Part shown: piece after piece, positions 43,090-51,399 of the stretch
Layout: each line of letters begins with the position of its first letter
Position numbering within the stretch: the stretch's first letter is position 1
DNA from: Paenibacillus sp. USDA918EY
GTDB lineage: Bacteria; Bacillota; Bacilli; Paenibacillales; Paenibacillaceae
Reading direction: 5' to 3'
NCBI RefSeq assembly: GCF_009870825.1
Contig: NZ_WTWY01000016.1
Span: 89,194-153,193 of the forward strand
Length of the DNA stretch: 64,000 bases
Program-made: the position numbers and the translations under genes
Notes under the pieces: generated by a model
Told to the model about the DNA's origin: nothing
The model's database searches: none
What the model saw: only the letters and a program-made list of their open reading frames with translations

Positions 43090-44061
43090 ATGGCAGGACA
43101 TGATCACAATCATGCCCATGATCATAGTCACGGACATGGACAAAACAACAAAAAAGTGTTGCTGTTCTCTTTCATTATCATTACCGCATACATGTTGGTC
43201 GAGGCATTTGGCGGATTTATTACCAATAGTTTAGCTTTGCTATCCGATGCCGGTCATATGTTATCGGATTCCATTGCGTTAGCGATCGCTTTACTTGCTT
43301 TTAAGTTTGGAGAGAAGGCTGTCAATAAGGGAAAAACCTTTGGTTACAGAAGATTTGAAATACTGGCTGCAATGCTAAATGGCGTTACCCTGATTGCGAT
43401 TGCCTTGTACATTTTTTATGAGGCGATTGATCGATTTGTAAACCCGCCAGAAGTGGCTACATTAGGAATGCTGGTCATCAGTTGTATTGGTCTGCTTATT
43501 AATATACTCGTAGCCTGGATTATGATGCGCGGAAGCGATACGGAGCACAACCTGAACATGAGAGGCGCATACCTGCACGTTATTAGCGATATGCTGGGGT
43601 CCATCGGAGCCATCATTGCCGCTCTGCTGATGATGTTCTTCGGCTGGGGATGGGCAGACCCGCTTGCCAGTGTCATCGTCGCAGTACTCGTTCTTCGGAG
43701 CGGTTACTTTGTTAGCAAGTCTTCCCTGCATGTACTTATGGAAGGAACACCACGTAATATTGATGTAGAGGAAGTTGTGCGAGCCATTTCTCAGTTCGAA
43801 GGTGTGAAGGCTGTGCATGATGTGCATATATGGGCAATAACGAGCAACTTAAACGTCCTTACGGCCCATATTGTGGTCGACGGGGACAGAACGGTTTATG
43901 AAGTCGACGCCCTTTTGCAAAAAATCGAACATATGCTGGAACACAAAAATATTCCTCACTCTACTTTACAAATCGAATCCGAACAACATAGACACGATGA
44001 ATCCGTTTTTTGTAATGCAAAAGCCGGTGCACCGGATGCACATGCCCATCATCACCATTAA
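43090..44061 (+). CDS. czcD: Cation diffusion facilitator, CzcD-like zinc/cobalt exporter
   Basis: This 323-residue metal/proton antiporter has a His-rich N-terminus (HDHNHAHDHSHGHG), six helices with metal-site HxxxD motifs in TM2 (HMLSDSIAL) and TM5 (HVISDMLGS), and a C-terminal cytoplasmic domain (VHDVHIWAITSNLNVLTAHIVV). It ends in a second His-rich tail (AHAHHHH). It exports Zn, Co or Cd. A CzrA-type operator and a consensus promoter lie upstream, so metal-induced expression is expected. Confidence 0.93.
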   Translation: MAGHDHNHAHDHSHGHGQNNKKVLLFSFIIITAYMLVEAFGGFITNSLALLSDAGHMLSDSIALAIALLAFKFGEKAVNKGKTFGYRRFEILAAMLNGVTLIAIALYIFYEAIDRFVNPPEVATLGMLVISCIGLLINILVAWIMMRGSDTEHNLNMRGAYLHVISDMLGSIGAIIAALLMMFFGWGWADPLASVIVAVLVLRSGYFVSKSSLHVLMEGTPRNIDVEEVVRAISQFEGVKAVHDVHIWAITSNLNVLTAHIVVDGDRTVYEVDALLQKIEHMLEHKNIPHSTLQIESEQHRHDESVFCNAKAGAPDAHAHHHH

Positions 44062-44105
44062 TACAAGGAGTACAAAGCTGTAATACAGTTTTTATATCGT
44101 TTATT

Positions 44106-44141
44106 GGAGCGGCTGGCTGAAACCTACCCGCTCCTTTTTTA
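44106..44141 (+). terminator. Terminator of the CDF gene
   Basis: GGAGCGG (44106-44112) pairs with CCGCTCC (44128-44134), followed by TTTTTT. Confidence 0.88.
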
Positions 44142-44274
44142 TTCTTCAGGTAAGAAAAAGTGTCGTAGCAGTTTCCCTCTCAGCAAGAGATTAAAGGTTT
44201 TAATGCCGATGTATTTTTTGCTTAATTAGTTCAATGCCAATCCCATTCCGAGCAATAGTGATTTTTAGGCCCGG

Positions 44275-44730
44275 TTAGAGCCTCGCGAACGTGATGTAAT
44301 CGACTTGGACAGGCTCCGCCGATTCCATCCGAAGTGCCCGGTTGATCTGTCCCCGGTGATATTGCCCATGCAAGAGAACCTGCAACAGGAGGTCCCGGAC
44401 GGACGTTCGGAACGGAACCCCGCTCTGGTTTGCATAGTCGACCATTTCGTCCAACTCGGATTCCTCGAGCCCTTCGATATAGACGCGATATTGCTCGGCG
44501 TTTTCTTCGAACATCGTCCGAATCGCCGTCAGGTCTTCCGCATCCTCCCACAACGAATATTGCGCGCTGCCCTTGCCCTGCAATCGGGACAACCAGACCC
44601 GTTCCGCGACCGCGACGTGCCGAACCAGCTTCAGAAGTTCCTTGTTCTTCGTCCCACTTTCCTCAAGCGCGTCCAAGATGCGTCCGTCCGCCCAGTACAG
44701 GTGGTCCATCATGCACTTGATCGTCTTCAT
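44275..44730 (-). CDS. DinB-family protein
   Basis: This 151-residue four-helix protein has MDHLYWADGRILDAL, LVRHVAVAERVWLSRL and LLLQVLLHGQYHRGQINRAL, which supply the three His ligands of the DinB metal site. AGAGGGGG precedes the ATG. A tandem 13-bp repeat (44782-44807) lies upstream. It is a second, unrelated DinB copy in the window; the function of such proteins is mostly unknown. Confidence 0.92.
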   Translation of the reverse strand: MKTIKCMMDHLYWADGRILDALEESGTKNKELLKLVRHVAVAERVWLSRLQGKGSAQYSLWEDAEDLTAIRTMFEENAEQYRVYIEGLEESELDEMVDYANQSGVPFRTSVRDLLLQVLLHGQYHRGQINRALRMESAEPVQVDYITFARL

Positions 44731-44781
44731 TTCGTTTTCCCCCTCTTCGTCTCTTCGATTCCTTGAACCTACTGTTATCCG

Positions 44782-44807
44782 TTAGTTTAATCATTTAGTT
44801 TAATCAT
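44782..44807. repeat. Tandem 13-bp repeat upstream of the DinB gene
   Basis: TTAGTTTAATCAT occurs twice in direct tandem, followed by TTTGAACGAACTAA, which restores a TTAGTT/AACTAA dyad. It may be a regulatory site for the minus-strand gene. Confidence 0.5.
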
Positions 44808-44887
44808 TTGAACGAACTAAAACAACCTTTTTTCGGTGATTCCTTGTTCGAGGCACGCCCAAAAAGAGCATAATGCACAATTATGGT

Positions 44888-44926
44888 AAAAAGGACAGCT
44901 GCGACCGCTCTTCAACTCTCCTTTTT
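44888..44926 (-). terminator. Terminator of the HxlR gene
   Basis: AAAAAGGA and TCCTTTTT arms (44888-44895, 44919-44926) with T-rich sequence on the minus-strand 3' side. Confidence 0.55.
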
Positions 44927-45039
44927 ATGAAAAGACCATTGCACATGGATGGGCGTCAATGATCATTCCTTATATATTCCTTCCGGTCTAAGTGTGCCTG
45001 TTGGACGGATTCTCAAAATTCGTAAATCAGCGGCTTACG

Positions 45040-45393
45040 TCACATGTTTGAGCTTGCCTGTTTCTCGGTCGATCCTTGGATGTACCGCTCCCCCCATTCG
45101 CACATCACATCGATGACCGGCCGAAGTGATTGGCCAAGCTCGCTCAACTCATAAACGACTTTCGGCGGGACCTGGTTGTATACCGTCCTGATGATGACCC
45201 CATCCTCTTCCAGCTCTCTAAGCTGCTGAGTCAGCATTTTCTGCGTGATGCCCGGGATCAACTTTTTTAGCTCGCTCGTTCGTTTCGCTCCATAGGTTAA
45301 ATGGCATAAAATAAGCGTTTTCCATTTTCCCCCGATGACTTCCAGGGTCGCTTCTATAGGTATATTAAAAGCTTGCTGCATACTCGCTTTCAT
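45040..45393 (-). CDS. HxlR-family regulator
   Basis: This 117-residue winged-helix protein is typical of HxlR/YodB: IEATLEVIGGKWKTLILCHL, RTSELKKLIPGITQKMLTQQLRELEEDGVI, VVYELSELGQSLRPVIDVM. A Cys (ILCHL) is near the position used as a redox switch in some relatives, and a second lies in MCEW. I place the start at ATG 45393 after GGGGG. It is divergent from the MFS pump, the likely target. Confidence 0.92.
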   Translation of the reverse strand: MKASMQQAFNIPIEATLEVIGGKWKTLILCHLTYGAKRTSELKKLIPGITQKMLTQQLRELEEDGVIIRTVYNQVPPKVVYELSELGQSLRPVIDVMCEWGERYIQGSTEKQASSNM

Positions 45394-45415
45394 GGCATGT
45401 TTTCCCCCGATCAAA

Positions 45416-45437
45416 ATAGGTACTTTTGGGTTCCTAT
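45416..45437. promoter_or_regulatory. Candidate HxlR operator
   Basis: ATAGG (45416-45420) and CCTAT (45433-45437) flank TACTTTTGGGTT, and a similar ACCTTTTGGT piece follows. GTAC/TTTTGG-type dyads are usual for HxlR proteins. Confidence 0.5.
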
Positions 45438-45589
45438 ATTACCTTTTGGTGAAAATGACACAAAAAAGTGCGTACTTCTGTTCCTCGATTATATGATACA
45501 TAATCTCCTTGTGCCAATAAGGAAATCGGCAGACTCAATCCAGCCGGTTCCGGAATGGATGATTATTCATAATGAGGAGGACATATCGA

Positions 45590-46999
45590 ATGAAGGCAAA
45601 CGGTCAAACGTTTCAAAGTTCCGGCAAGCTTTCCTGGGGCTTATTGTTCGTTTTGTGCGGCGCAATTTTTCTGGAAGGGATCGACGTGTCGATGATGGGC
45701 GTGGCTCTGCCCGCGATCCGTGCTGAACTGGGCATGTCGACCGGTTCGCTGCAATGGGTAGTCAGCGCCTATGTATTGGGGTATGGCGGCTTCATGCTGC
45801 TCGGAGGCCGGGCAGCCGACCTGTTCGGGCGAAAAAAAATGTTTCTGGTATGGCTCACGGTTTTCTTTGCTTTCTCCGGGCTAGGCGGACTATCGACCGA
45901 AGGCTGGATGCTGATCACCGCCCGGTTTGTTACAGGCATTAGCGCAGCGTTTATGACGCCGGCCGGCTTATCCATCATCACGACAAGCTTTGCGGAGGGA
46001 ACTGCACGTAACAAGGCATTGCTCGTTTATGCCGGGACAGCAGCCGCCGGGTTTTCACTCGGTCTTGTGGTCGGCGGCATCTTAAGTGAGATCAGCTGGC
46101 GGTGGGTTTTCTTTGGTCCCGTCCTATTAGCGTTCGTGATTCTTCTAGCCGCGATTCGCCTCATACCGGCCTCCGGTCGGCCGGAGGCCTCCTCCAAAGG
46201 CTTCGATCTGGCCGGAGCAATCAGCGTCACGGCAGCCATGCTGCTTCTGGTTTACGGAGTCGTGGAATCTTCCAACCTGGGCTGGAGCTGGACCGCCGGA
46301 ATATTAGCCTGCAGTGCTCTGCTTTTTGGTCTCTTCGCAACGATTGAGCGACGCTCGGCATCCCCCTTGGTACGCCTTGGCATTTTTTCAGCCAGCTCAC
46401 TCGTACGGGCAAACCTGGGTGCCATGTTGTTTGCCGGCTCCTTTTTCGGGTTCCAATTCGTGACGGTGCTCTACCTCCAAGAACTGCGCGGCTGGTCATC
46501 CCTTGAAACGGGTCTTGCCCTGCTCGCCGTCGGTGTCGATTCCATACTCGCACCTACCCTGACCCCCAAGCTGGTAAACCGTTTCGGCAATATTCCGGTG
46601 ATTTTCGGCGGGTTCTGCCTCGCTGCGTTAGCCTACGCCCTTTTTCTTCCCATCGGTTTGGATTGGACCTATGCAGCGATGTTCCCGACGATGATCCTGA
46701 CGGGCCTCGCCTTTTCGCTGACTTACGGACCTTTAACCATCGCCGCCACGGACGGAATTGCGGAAGAAGAGCAGGGGCTCGCCAGCGGGTTATTGAATAC
46801 CTCCTTCCAGTTTGGCGCCGCACTTGGTTTGGCGGTCGTGACCGCTGTGCAGATTGGCTCTACAAGTTTGGACAACTCACCGCAAGCGATGCTCGATGGC
46901 TACCGTACAGCGATGATGGTTCCGATTGCCGCTTCCCTTCTCGGGATTGGCATCACCGCCCTCGGCCTTCGTAAACGCTCTCCGGTAGTGAACAGTTAA
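45590..46999 (+). CDS. MFS transporter, DHA2 drug-efflux type
   Basis: This 469-residue transporter has about 14 helices: GAIFLEGIDVSMMGVALPAIRAELG in TM1, GGRAADLFGRKKM in loop 2-3 and GFSLGLVVGGILSEISWRW (motif C) in TM5. It is probably a proton-coupled multidrug exporter. The ATG at 45590 is preceded by GAGGAGG; the ATG at 45572 is part of that site. It is divergent from HxlR. The last codons and stop lie in a tandem duplication. Confidence 0.92.
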   Translation: MKANGQTFQSSGKLSWGLLFVLCGAIFLEGIDVSMMGVALPAIRAELGMSTGSLQWVVSAYVLGYGGFMLLGGRAADLFGRKKMFLVWLTVFFAFSGLGGLSTEGWMLITARFVTGISAAFMTPAGLSIITTSFAEGTARNKALLVYAGTAAAGFSLGLVVGGILSEISWRWVFFGPVLLAFVILLAAIRLIPASGRPEASSKGFDLAGAISVTAAMLLLVYGVVESSNLGWSWTAGILACSALLFGLFATIERRSASPLVRLGIFSASSLVRANLGAMLFAGSFFGFQFVTVLYLQELRGWSSLETGLALLAVGVDSILAPTLTPKLVNRFGNIPVIFGGFCLAALAYALFLPIGLDWTYAAMFPTMILTGLAFSLTYGPLTIAATDGIAEEEQGLASGLLNTSFQFGAALGLAVVTAVQIGSTSLDNSPQAMLDGYRTAMMVPIAASLLGIGITALGLRKRSPVVNS

Positions 47000-47051
47000 A
47001 TATGAAGAAGCTCCGTCGAGTGAACAGTTAAATAATTAAGAAGCTCCGTCG
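46987..47051 (+). repeat. Tandem duplication at the 3' end of the MFS gene
   Basis: A unit of 32-33 bp beginning AGTGAACAGTTAAATA and ending AAGCTCCGTCG occurs at 46987-47018 and again at 47019-47051 with few differences. The first copy contains the MFS stop codon TAA. Confidence 0.85.
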
Positions 47052-47057
47052 CTGGAT

Positions 47058-47096
47058 AAAAGAAACCAAGGGCAGATTCCTGCTCTTGGTTTCTTT
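47058..47096. terminator. Bidirectional terminator
   Basis: AAAGAAACCAAGGGCAG (47058-47074) pairs with CTGCTCTTGGTTTCTTT (47080-47096) with one wobble. Confidence 0.9.
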
Positions 47097-47190
47097 ACTG
47101 ACCGGTTCATTGAAATCGTGCAACCGGATCCGGCGTTCCGGTATGTTGCCAAAAAAACCACTGTCGATGTACATCAACAGCGGTCCTTTA

Positions 47191-47235
47191 TCTTGGCAGC
47201 GTCCTACTCTCCCAGAACCCTTCGGTTCGGTCCAA
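47191..47235 (-). rRNA. 3'-terminal fragment of a 5S rRNA gene
   Basis: On minus the sequence CTGGGAGAGTAGGACGCTGC, with GAAGGGTT before it and CAAG after it, is the conserved 3' end of bacterial 5S rRNA; similarity starts near TTGGACCG at 47235. Only about 45 nt of the usual 117 are present, and the 5' side runs into a terminator hairpin. It is a non-functional remnant, with no 16S or 23S nearby. Confidence 0.75.
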
Positions 47236-47260
47236 CCCCTGATTTTCATGATTAAACAAC

Positions 47261-47290
47261 AAATGAGCTCAGACTAATCTGAGCTCATTT
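47261..47290 (-). terminator. Terminator downstream of glmS
   Basis: AAATGAGCTCAGA (47261-47273) and TCTGAGCTCATTT (47278-47290) are perfect 13-bp arms around CTAA. The hairpin lies 124 nt past the glmS stop. Confidence 0.85.
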
Positions 47291-47413
47291 ATGTTGATCA
47301 AGAAGTTACAATCAATATTTTCCGGTTAATACTGCGTTTATCAGTTACGCTTTAATTTTTCAGTTAAATACGAATTTAACGCATTCATCAATTTGTCGTT
47401 TGGTCTTGAATCC

Positions 47414-49246
47414 TTATTCCACCGTCACGCTTTTCGCCAAATTCCGCGGCTTATCTACGTCGTTTCCTCTCGCGAGGGATGCGTAGTAGGACAGCAGCTG
47501 CAGCGGAACGACCGACAGGGCTGGCGTCAGCAGCGGCAATGTTTTAGGGATGGCAAAAGCTTGGTTTACGGACTTAAGCAGGCTTGCGACATGGTCTTCA
47601 TGCGTAATCGCCATGATGTCGGCGCCGCGTGCGCTCACTTCTTTGATGTTGCTGACCGTTTTTTCAAGGACGTCTTCCTGGGTTGCCAAAGCAATGACCG
47701 GAATGCCTTCTTCGATCAAAGCCAGCGTGCCGTGTTTCAATTCGCCGGCTGCATAGGCTTCGGAATGGATGTAGGAGATCTCTTTCAGCTTCAAAGAGCC
47801 TTCCTGCACGACCGCATAATCCAGTCCCCGTCCGATAAAGAATAAGTGCTCATGCTTGGAGATCTGTTCTGCATAAGCTTTGATCGCATCCGGTTTTTCC
47901 AGCATGCTTTCCAGCTGCTCAGGCAGCGCCTGCATAGCGGCGATAATGTGTGCAACCTCTTCCGGCGTTTTCGTGCCGCGCACCTCTGCCAGGTACAATG
48001 CGAACAAGTAGAAAGCGATCAATTGGGAAGTATAAGCTTTTGTCGAAGCAACCGCAATTTCCGGACCGGCCAACGTCACGATGACGTCGTCCGCATCGCG
48101 GGCGATGGAGCTGCCGACCACGTTCGTAATGGCAAGCACATGTGCTCCGTGGGACTGTGCTTCGCGCAGAGCCGCCAGCGTATCCGCCGTTTCACCCGAT
48201 TGGCTGACCACAATGACCAGCGTATCCTTGGTGACGATCGGGGAACGATAACGGTATTCGGAAGCCACATCGGTTTCAACCGGAATCCGTACCAGCGATT
48301 CAATCGCATGGCGTCCAACAAGGCCCGCATGGTATGCCGTGCCGCAGGCCACGATTTGGATTTTGCTGATGCCTTTGATTTGCTCCGGCGTCAGCTTCAG
48401 CTCAGGCAAAACGACCTTTTTGCCGGATTCGTCGATCCGTCCGCGCATCGTGTCGCGATAGGCTTGCGGCTGCTCATGAATCTCTTTAAGCATAAAGTGA
48501 TCAAAGCCGCCTTTTTCCGCAGTGACCGCATCCCAATCGACATGAATCATTTCCCGAGAAATAAAATTCCCTTCGATCGTCATCAATTCGACAGAGTCTT
48601 TCGTCAGAACGGCCATCTCCCCGTCGTTCAAAATATACACGTCGCGCGTATATTGAAGAATCGCCGGAATATCCGAACCGATAAAGTTTTCGCCTTTCCC
48701 GATCCCGATGATAAGCGGACTTGCCTGACGTACGGCAACGAGTTTATCCGGCTCGTATTCGGTCAGTACGCCCAGCGCAAACGCTCCGCGCATATGGGAA
48801 ATAGCTTTTTGCACCGCTTTGACGATATCCCCTTCGTACTCACGGGCAATCAGATGCGAGATGACTTCCGTATCGGTTTCGGACACGAAATGATGCCCTT
48901 CCGCGATCAGCTCATCCTTCAGCTCCAAATAGTTTTCGACAATCCCGTTATGAACGACCGAAAACTTATGGCTGTTGTCCGTATGAGGATGGGAGTTCAC
49001 GTCCGACGGTTTGCCATGGGTTGCCCAGCGCGTATGTCCGATCCCTGCGCTTCCCACCAGCGGCGTTTCCTCCAGCTTCGACTCCAGGTTCGCAATCCGG
49101 CCCTTCGCTTTGGCAATTTGCAATCCCTTATCCGTAAATACGGCAATGCCTGCGGAATCGTAACCGCGGTACTCCAGCTTTTTCAATCCCTCGAGCAATA
49201 CTTCCTGCGTATCTTTTTGACCAATATATCCGACAATACCACACAT
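47414..49246 (-). CDS. glmS: Glutamine-fructose-6-phosphate aminotransferase
   Basis: This 610-residue enzyme makes glucosamine-6-phosphate from fructose-6-phosphate and glutamine, the first step to UDP-GlcNAc. The N-terminal glutaminase domain begins MCGIVGYIG with Cys2 as nucleophile (Cys1 after Met removal) and has GHTRWATHG and HNGIVENY. Two SIS domains follow (IVACGTAYHAG, VSQSGETADTLA, FIGRGLDYAVVQEGSLKLKEISY) and it ends LAKSVTVE. The ATG at 49246 follows GGAGG. It is controlled in cis by the ribozyme at 49440-49636. It stands downstream of glmM. Confidence 0.98.
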   Translation of the reverse strand: MCGIVGYIGQKDTQEVLLEGLKKLEYRGYDSAGIAVFTDKGLQIAKAKGRIANLESKLEETPLVGSAGIGHTRWATHGKPSDVNSHPHTDNSHKFSVVHNGIVENYLELKDELIAEGHHFVSETDTEVISHLIAREYEGDIVKAVQKAISHMRGAFALGVLTEYEPDKLVAVRQASPLIIGIGKGENFIGSDIPAILQYTRDVYILNDGEMAVLTKDSVELMTIEGNFISREMIHVDWDAVTAEKGGFDHFMLKEIHEQPQAYRDTMRGRIDESGKKVVLPELKLTPEQIKGISKIQIVACGTAYHAGLVGRHAIESLVRIPVETDVASEYRYRSPIVTKDTLVIVVSQSGETADTLAALREAQSHGAHVLAITNVVGSSIARDADDVIVTLAGPEIAVASTKAYTSQLIAFYLFALYLAEVRGTKTPEEVAHIIAAMQALPEQLESMLEKPDAIKAYAEQISKHEHLFFIGRGLDYAVVQEGSLKLKEISYIHSEAYAAGELKHGTLALIEEGIPVIALATQEDVLEKTVSNIKEVSARGADIMAITHEDHVASLLKSVNQAFAIPKTLPLLTPALSVVPLQLLSYYASLARGNDVDKPRNLAKSVTVE

Positions 49247-49439
49247 AATATATTTTCCTCCGTTCACTTCTCCAAATTGGGTTTAGAGAGCATACGGGAA
49301 CAAACCGTGCGGCAATGCCAAAATGTACGGAAAACAATGTTCGTATGAAGTTTACAAAGTACGGTTTTCACGAATGTACACTCTGGCTGCTGCCGCTTAT
49401 TGGATCAATGCCCGCACACTCATGAAAAAATATGATTAG

Positions 49440-49636
49440 TTTTCTTTCACCCACCGGAAGCGTTGTGTGAACGGTCGCCCATTCATTTTCCGTTTTCGGT
49501 TTAACGGCTTTGGTGAATCACCGGAAGGTCCCCGCCGAATCATTCGAACACCTTCACCTCGTCAACTTGGCGCTTCGCGAATCCGCCAATGCAATGGTCG
49601 AATTCTTTCTCCGTACAAAGCCCAAGTTCTGGCGCT
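49440..49636 (-). ncRNA. glmS self-cleaving ribozyme/riboswitch
   Basis: On minus the element begins AGCGCCAGAACT (cleavage expected between A49636 and G49635). The conserved core GCGCCAAGTTGACGAGGTG follows about 70 nt later, after an enlarged P1/P2 arm, then a GGCGGGGACCTTCCGG segment corresponding to the P2.1 region, and 3' pairings ending near GGTGGGTGAAAG. It binds glucosamine-6-phosphate and cleaves the mRNA leader, lowering glmS expression. The 3' boundary is approximate. Confidence 0.93.
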
Positions 49637-49731
49637 TTATGAAAAAACCTCACGATCCTCGCTTTCTATTTCGGAATGACAAATTTTTTAAAAACCGCCT
49701 GTCATTTGAAACATTCGACAAACGTAGTTTT

Positions 49732-49760
49732 ATTATATTCATGCCGGTGCATTTTTGCAA
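49732..49760 (-). promoter_or_regulatory. Promoter of glmS
   Basis: On minus: TTGCAA (49760-49755), a 17-nt spacer and TATAAT (49737-49732). The start would be about 90 nt before the ribozyme cleavage site. Confidence 0.8.
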
Positions 49761-49813
49761 ACCCGCAACGAACCCATACCGAGAACCCTCTCCCCTGTCT
49801 GCCTTACACGAAA

Positions 49814-49845
49814 GCCGATGAAACCTGAACTTTAGTTTCACCGGC
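49814..49845 (-). terminator. Hairpin after glmM
   Basis: GCCGATGAAAC (49814-49824) pairs with GTTTCACCGGC (49835-49845). The T run is short, so some read-through into glmS is possible. Confidence 0.6.
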
Positions 49846-49892
49846 CTATGATGAAAGTTCCTGCATTTTACTGCAAAAATAAACCCGAGGTC

Positions 49893-51233
49893 TTACACGA
49901 GCTCCCGCTTCACGACATCGACGATTTGGTTCACGTATTGATCCAGTTGGTCCTTATCCGGACCTTCCGCCATGACCCGGATCAAGGATTCCGTGCCCGA
50001 AGGACGCACCAGCACGCGGCCGTTATCGCCGAGGATGCCCTCTACATCCTTAATGGCGGCTTCAATCGCGGCGTTGCCTTCATACTTGCTCTTGTCCTCC
50101 ACGCGAACGTTGACGAGAACCTGCGGATATTTGCGCATCATCGTTCTAAGCTCGCTCAGCTTTTTGCCCGAACCCGCAACGATGTCCACGAGCTGAATTG
50201 CCGTTAGGATGCCATCTCCAGTCGTATTATAATCGAGGAAAATAACGTGGCCGGACTGCTCGCCGCCCAGGTTATATCCGCCTTTGCGCATCTCTTCCAT
50301 GACGTAACGGTCGCCGACGGCTGTCTTCGCCGTATTCAGCCCCAGCTTCTCGGTTGCTTTGTAGAATCCGATGTTGCTCATAACCGTCGACACGATCGTG
50401 CCCTTGTTCAGCTTGCCTTGTTTGTTCAAAGCGTCCCCGCAAATGCACAAAATAAAGTCGCCGTCGACTTCCTCGCCGTCGTTATCGATGGCGATAAGAC
50501 GGTCCGCATCCCCGTCAAAGGCGAGCCCGAGATCGGCTTTGGTCTCAAGGACCTTCTCCCTAAGCTGTTCCGGATGCGTCGAGCCGCAATGATCATTAAT
50601 GTTCAATCCGTTTGGCTCCGCGCCGAGTTTAATGACTTCGGCCCCCAAATCTTCAAACAGCTTCGGCGCCAGTTCATAAGCAGCTCCGTTCGCGCAGTCC
50701 AGGACGATTTTCATGCCTTTGAAGCTATGGCTGATCGTGGATTTCAAATATTCCAAATATTGATATTTCGATTCATTGTCGACAATGACATTGCCGAGGT
50801 CTTTTCCGATCGGACGCGGCAGCTCGTCGGTTTCGGCATCCATCAACGCTTCGATTTTCAGTTCCGTTTCATCGGAAAGCTTAAAGCCGTCGCCGCCAAA
50901 AAATTTAATGCCGTTGTCCTGCACCGGGTTATGCGAAGCGGAAATCATAACGCCCGCATCGGCTTTGAGCAGTCTCGTAATATAGGCGACTGCTGGCGTG
51001 GTCACGACGCCCAGGCGCACGACATGCGCACCGATCGAAAGCAATCCCGCCACAAGGGCAGATTCGAGCATAACGCCGGATACGCGTGTATCCATGCCGA
51101 TGACAACCGTCGGTTTTTCTACGTCTCCCGTCAGCACATATCCGCCGCAGCGGCCGATGCTGTATGCCATTTCAGCTGTAAGTTCTTTGTTTGCGACACC
51201 GCGTACGCCGTCAGTTCCAAAATATTTCCCCAT
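49893..51233 (-). CDS. glmM: Phosphoglucosamine mutase
   Basis: This 446-residue enzyme converts glucosamine-6-phosphate to glucosamine-1-phosphate. The phosphoserine loop is ISASHNP with Ser100, the metal loop is FDGDADRL, the sugar loop is GGEQSGH and the phosphate loop is VRPSGTE near the C-terminus. AGGAGAAGG precedes the ATG. It follows cdaR on the same strand and precedes glmS, the standard Bacillus-type order. Confidence 0.98.
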   Translation of the reverse strand: MGKYFGTDGVRGVANKELTAEMAYSIGRCGGYVLTGDVEKPTVVIGMDTRVSGVMLESALVAGLLSIGAHVVRLGVVTTPAVAYITRLLKADAGVMISASHNPVQDNGIKFFGGDGFKLSDETELKIEALMDAETDELPRPIGKDLGNVIVDNESKYQYLEYLKSTISHSFKGMKIVLDCANGAAYELAPKLFEDLGAEVIKLGAEPNGLNINDHCGSTHPEQLREKVLETKADLGLAFDGDADRLIAIDNDGEEVDGDFILCICGDALNKQGKLNKGTIVSTVMSNIGFYKATEKLGLNTAKTAVGDRYVMEEMRKGGYNLGGEQSGHVIFLDYNTTGDGILTAIQLVDIVAGSGKKLSELRTMMRKYPQVLVNVRVEDKSKYEGNAAIEAAIKDVEGILGDNGRVLVRPSGTESLIRVMAEGPDKDQLDQYVNQIVDVVKRELV

Positions 51234-51399
51234 ATTCCTTCTCCTTTTCGAATTTACGCTTCTTGTGCAAAATTATAAATCCAATTCAATCATTCTAGAA
51301 AGTCGCATTTCATTGGCTGTACAAAAACCTGTTTCTCTCCCATCCCGATCCATCACGCGGTTTCTGATCCAAATCTATATCTTTAGTTCATTTCGCTTA

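Noticed and set aside
47846..49348. 500-codon plus-strand open frame opposite glmS
   Set aside because: It is the antisense shadow of glmS, has no ribosome binding site and its product is rich in Arg, His and Phe without any family pattern.
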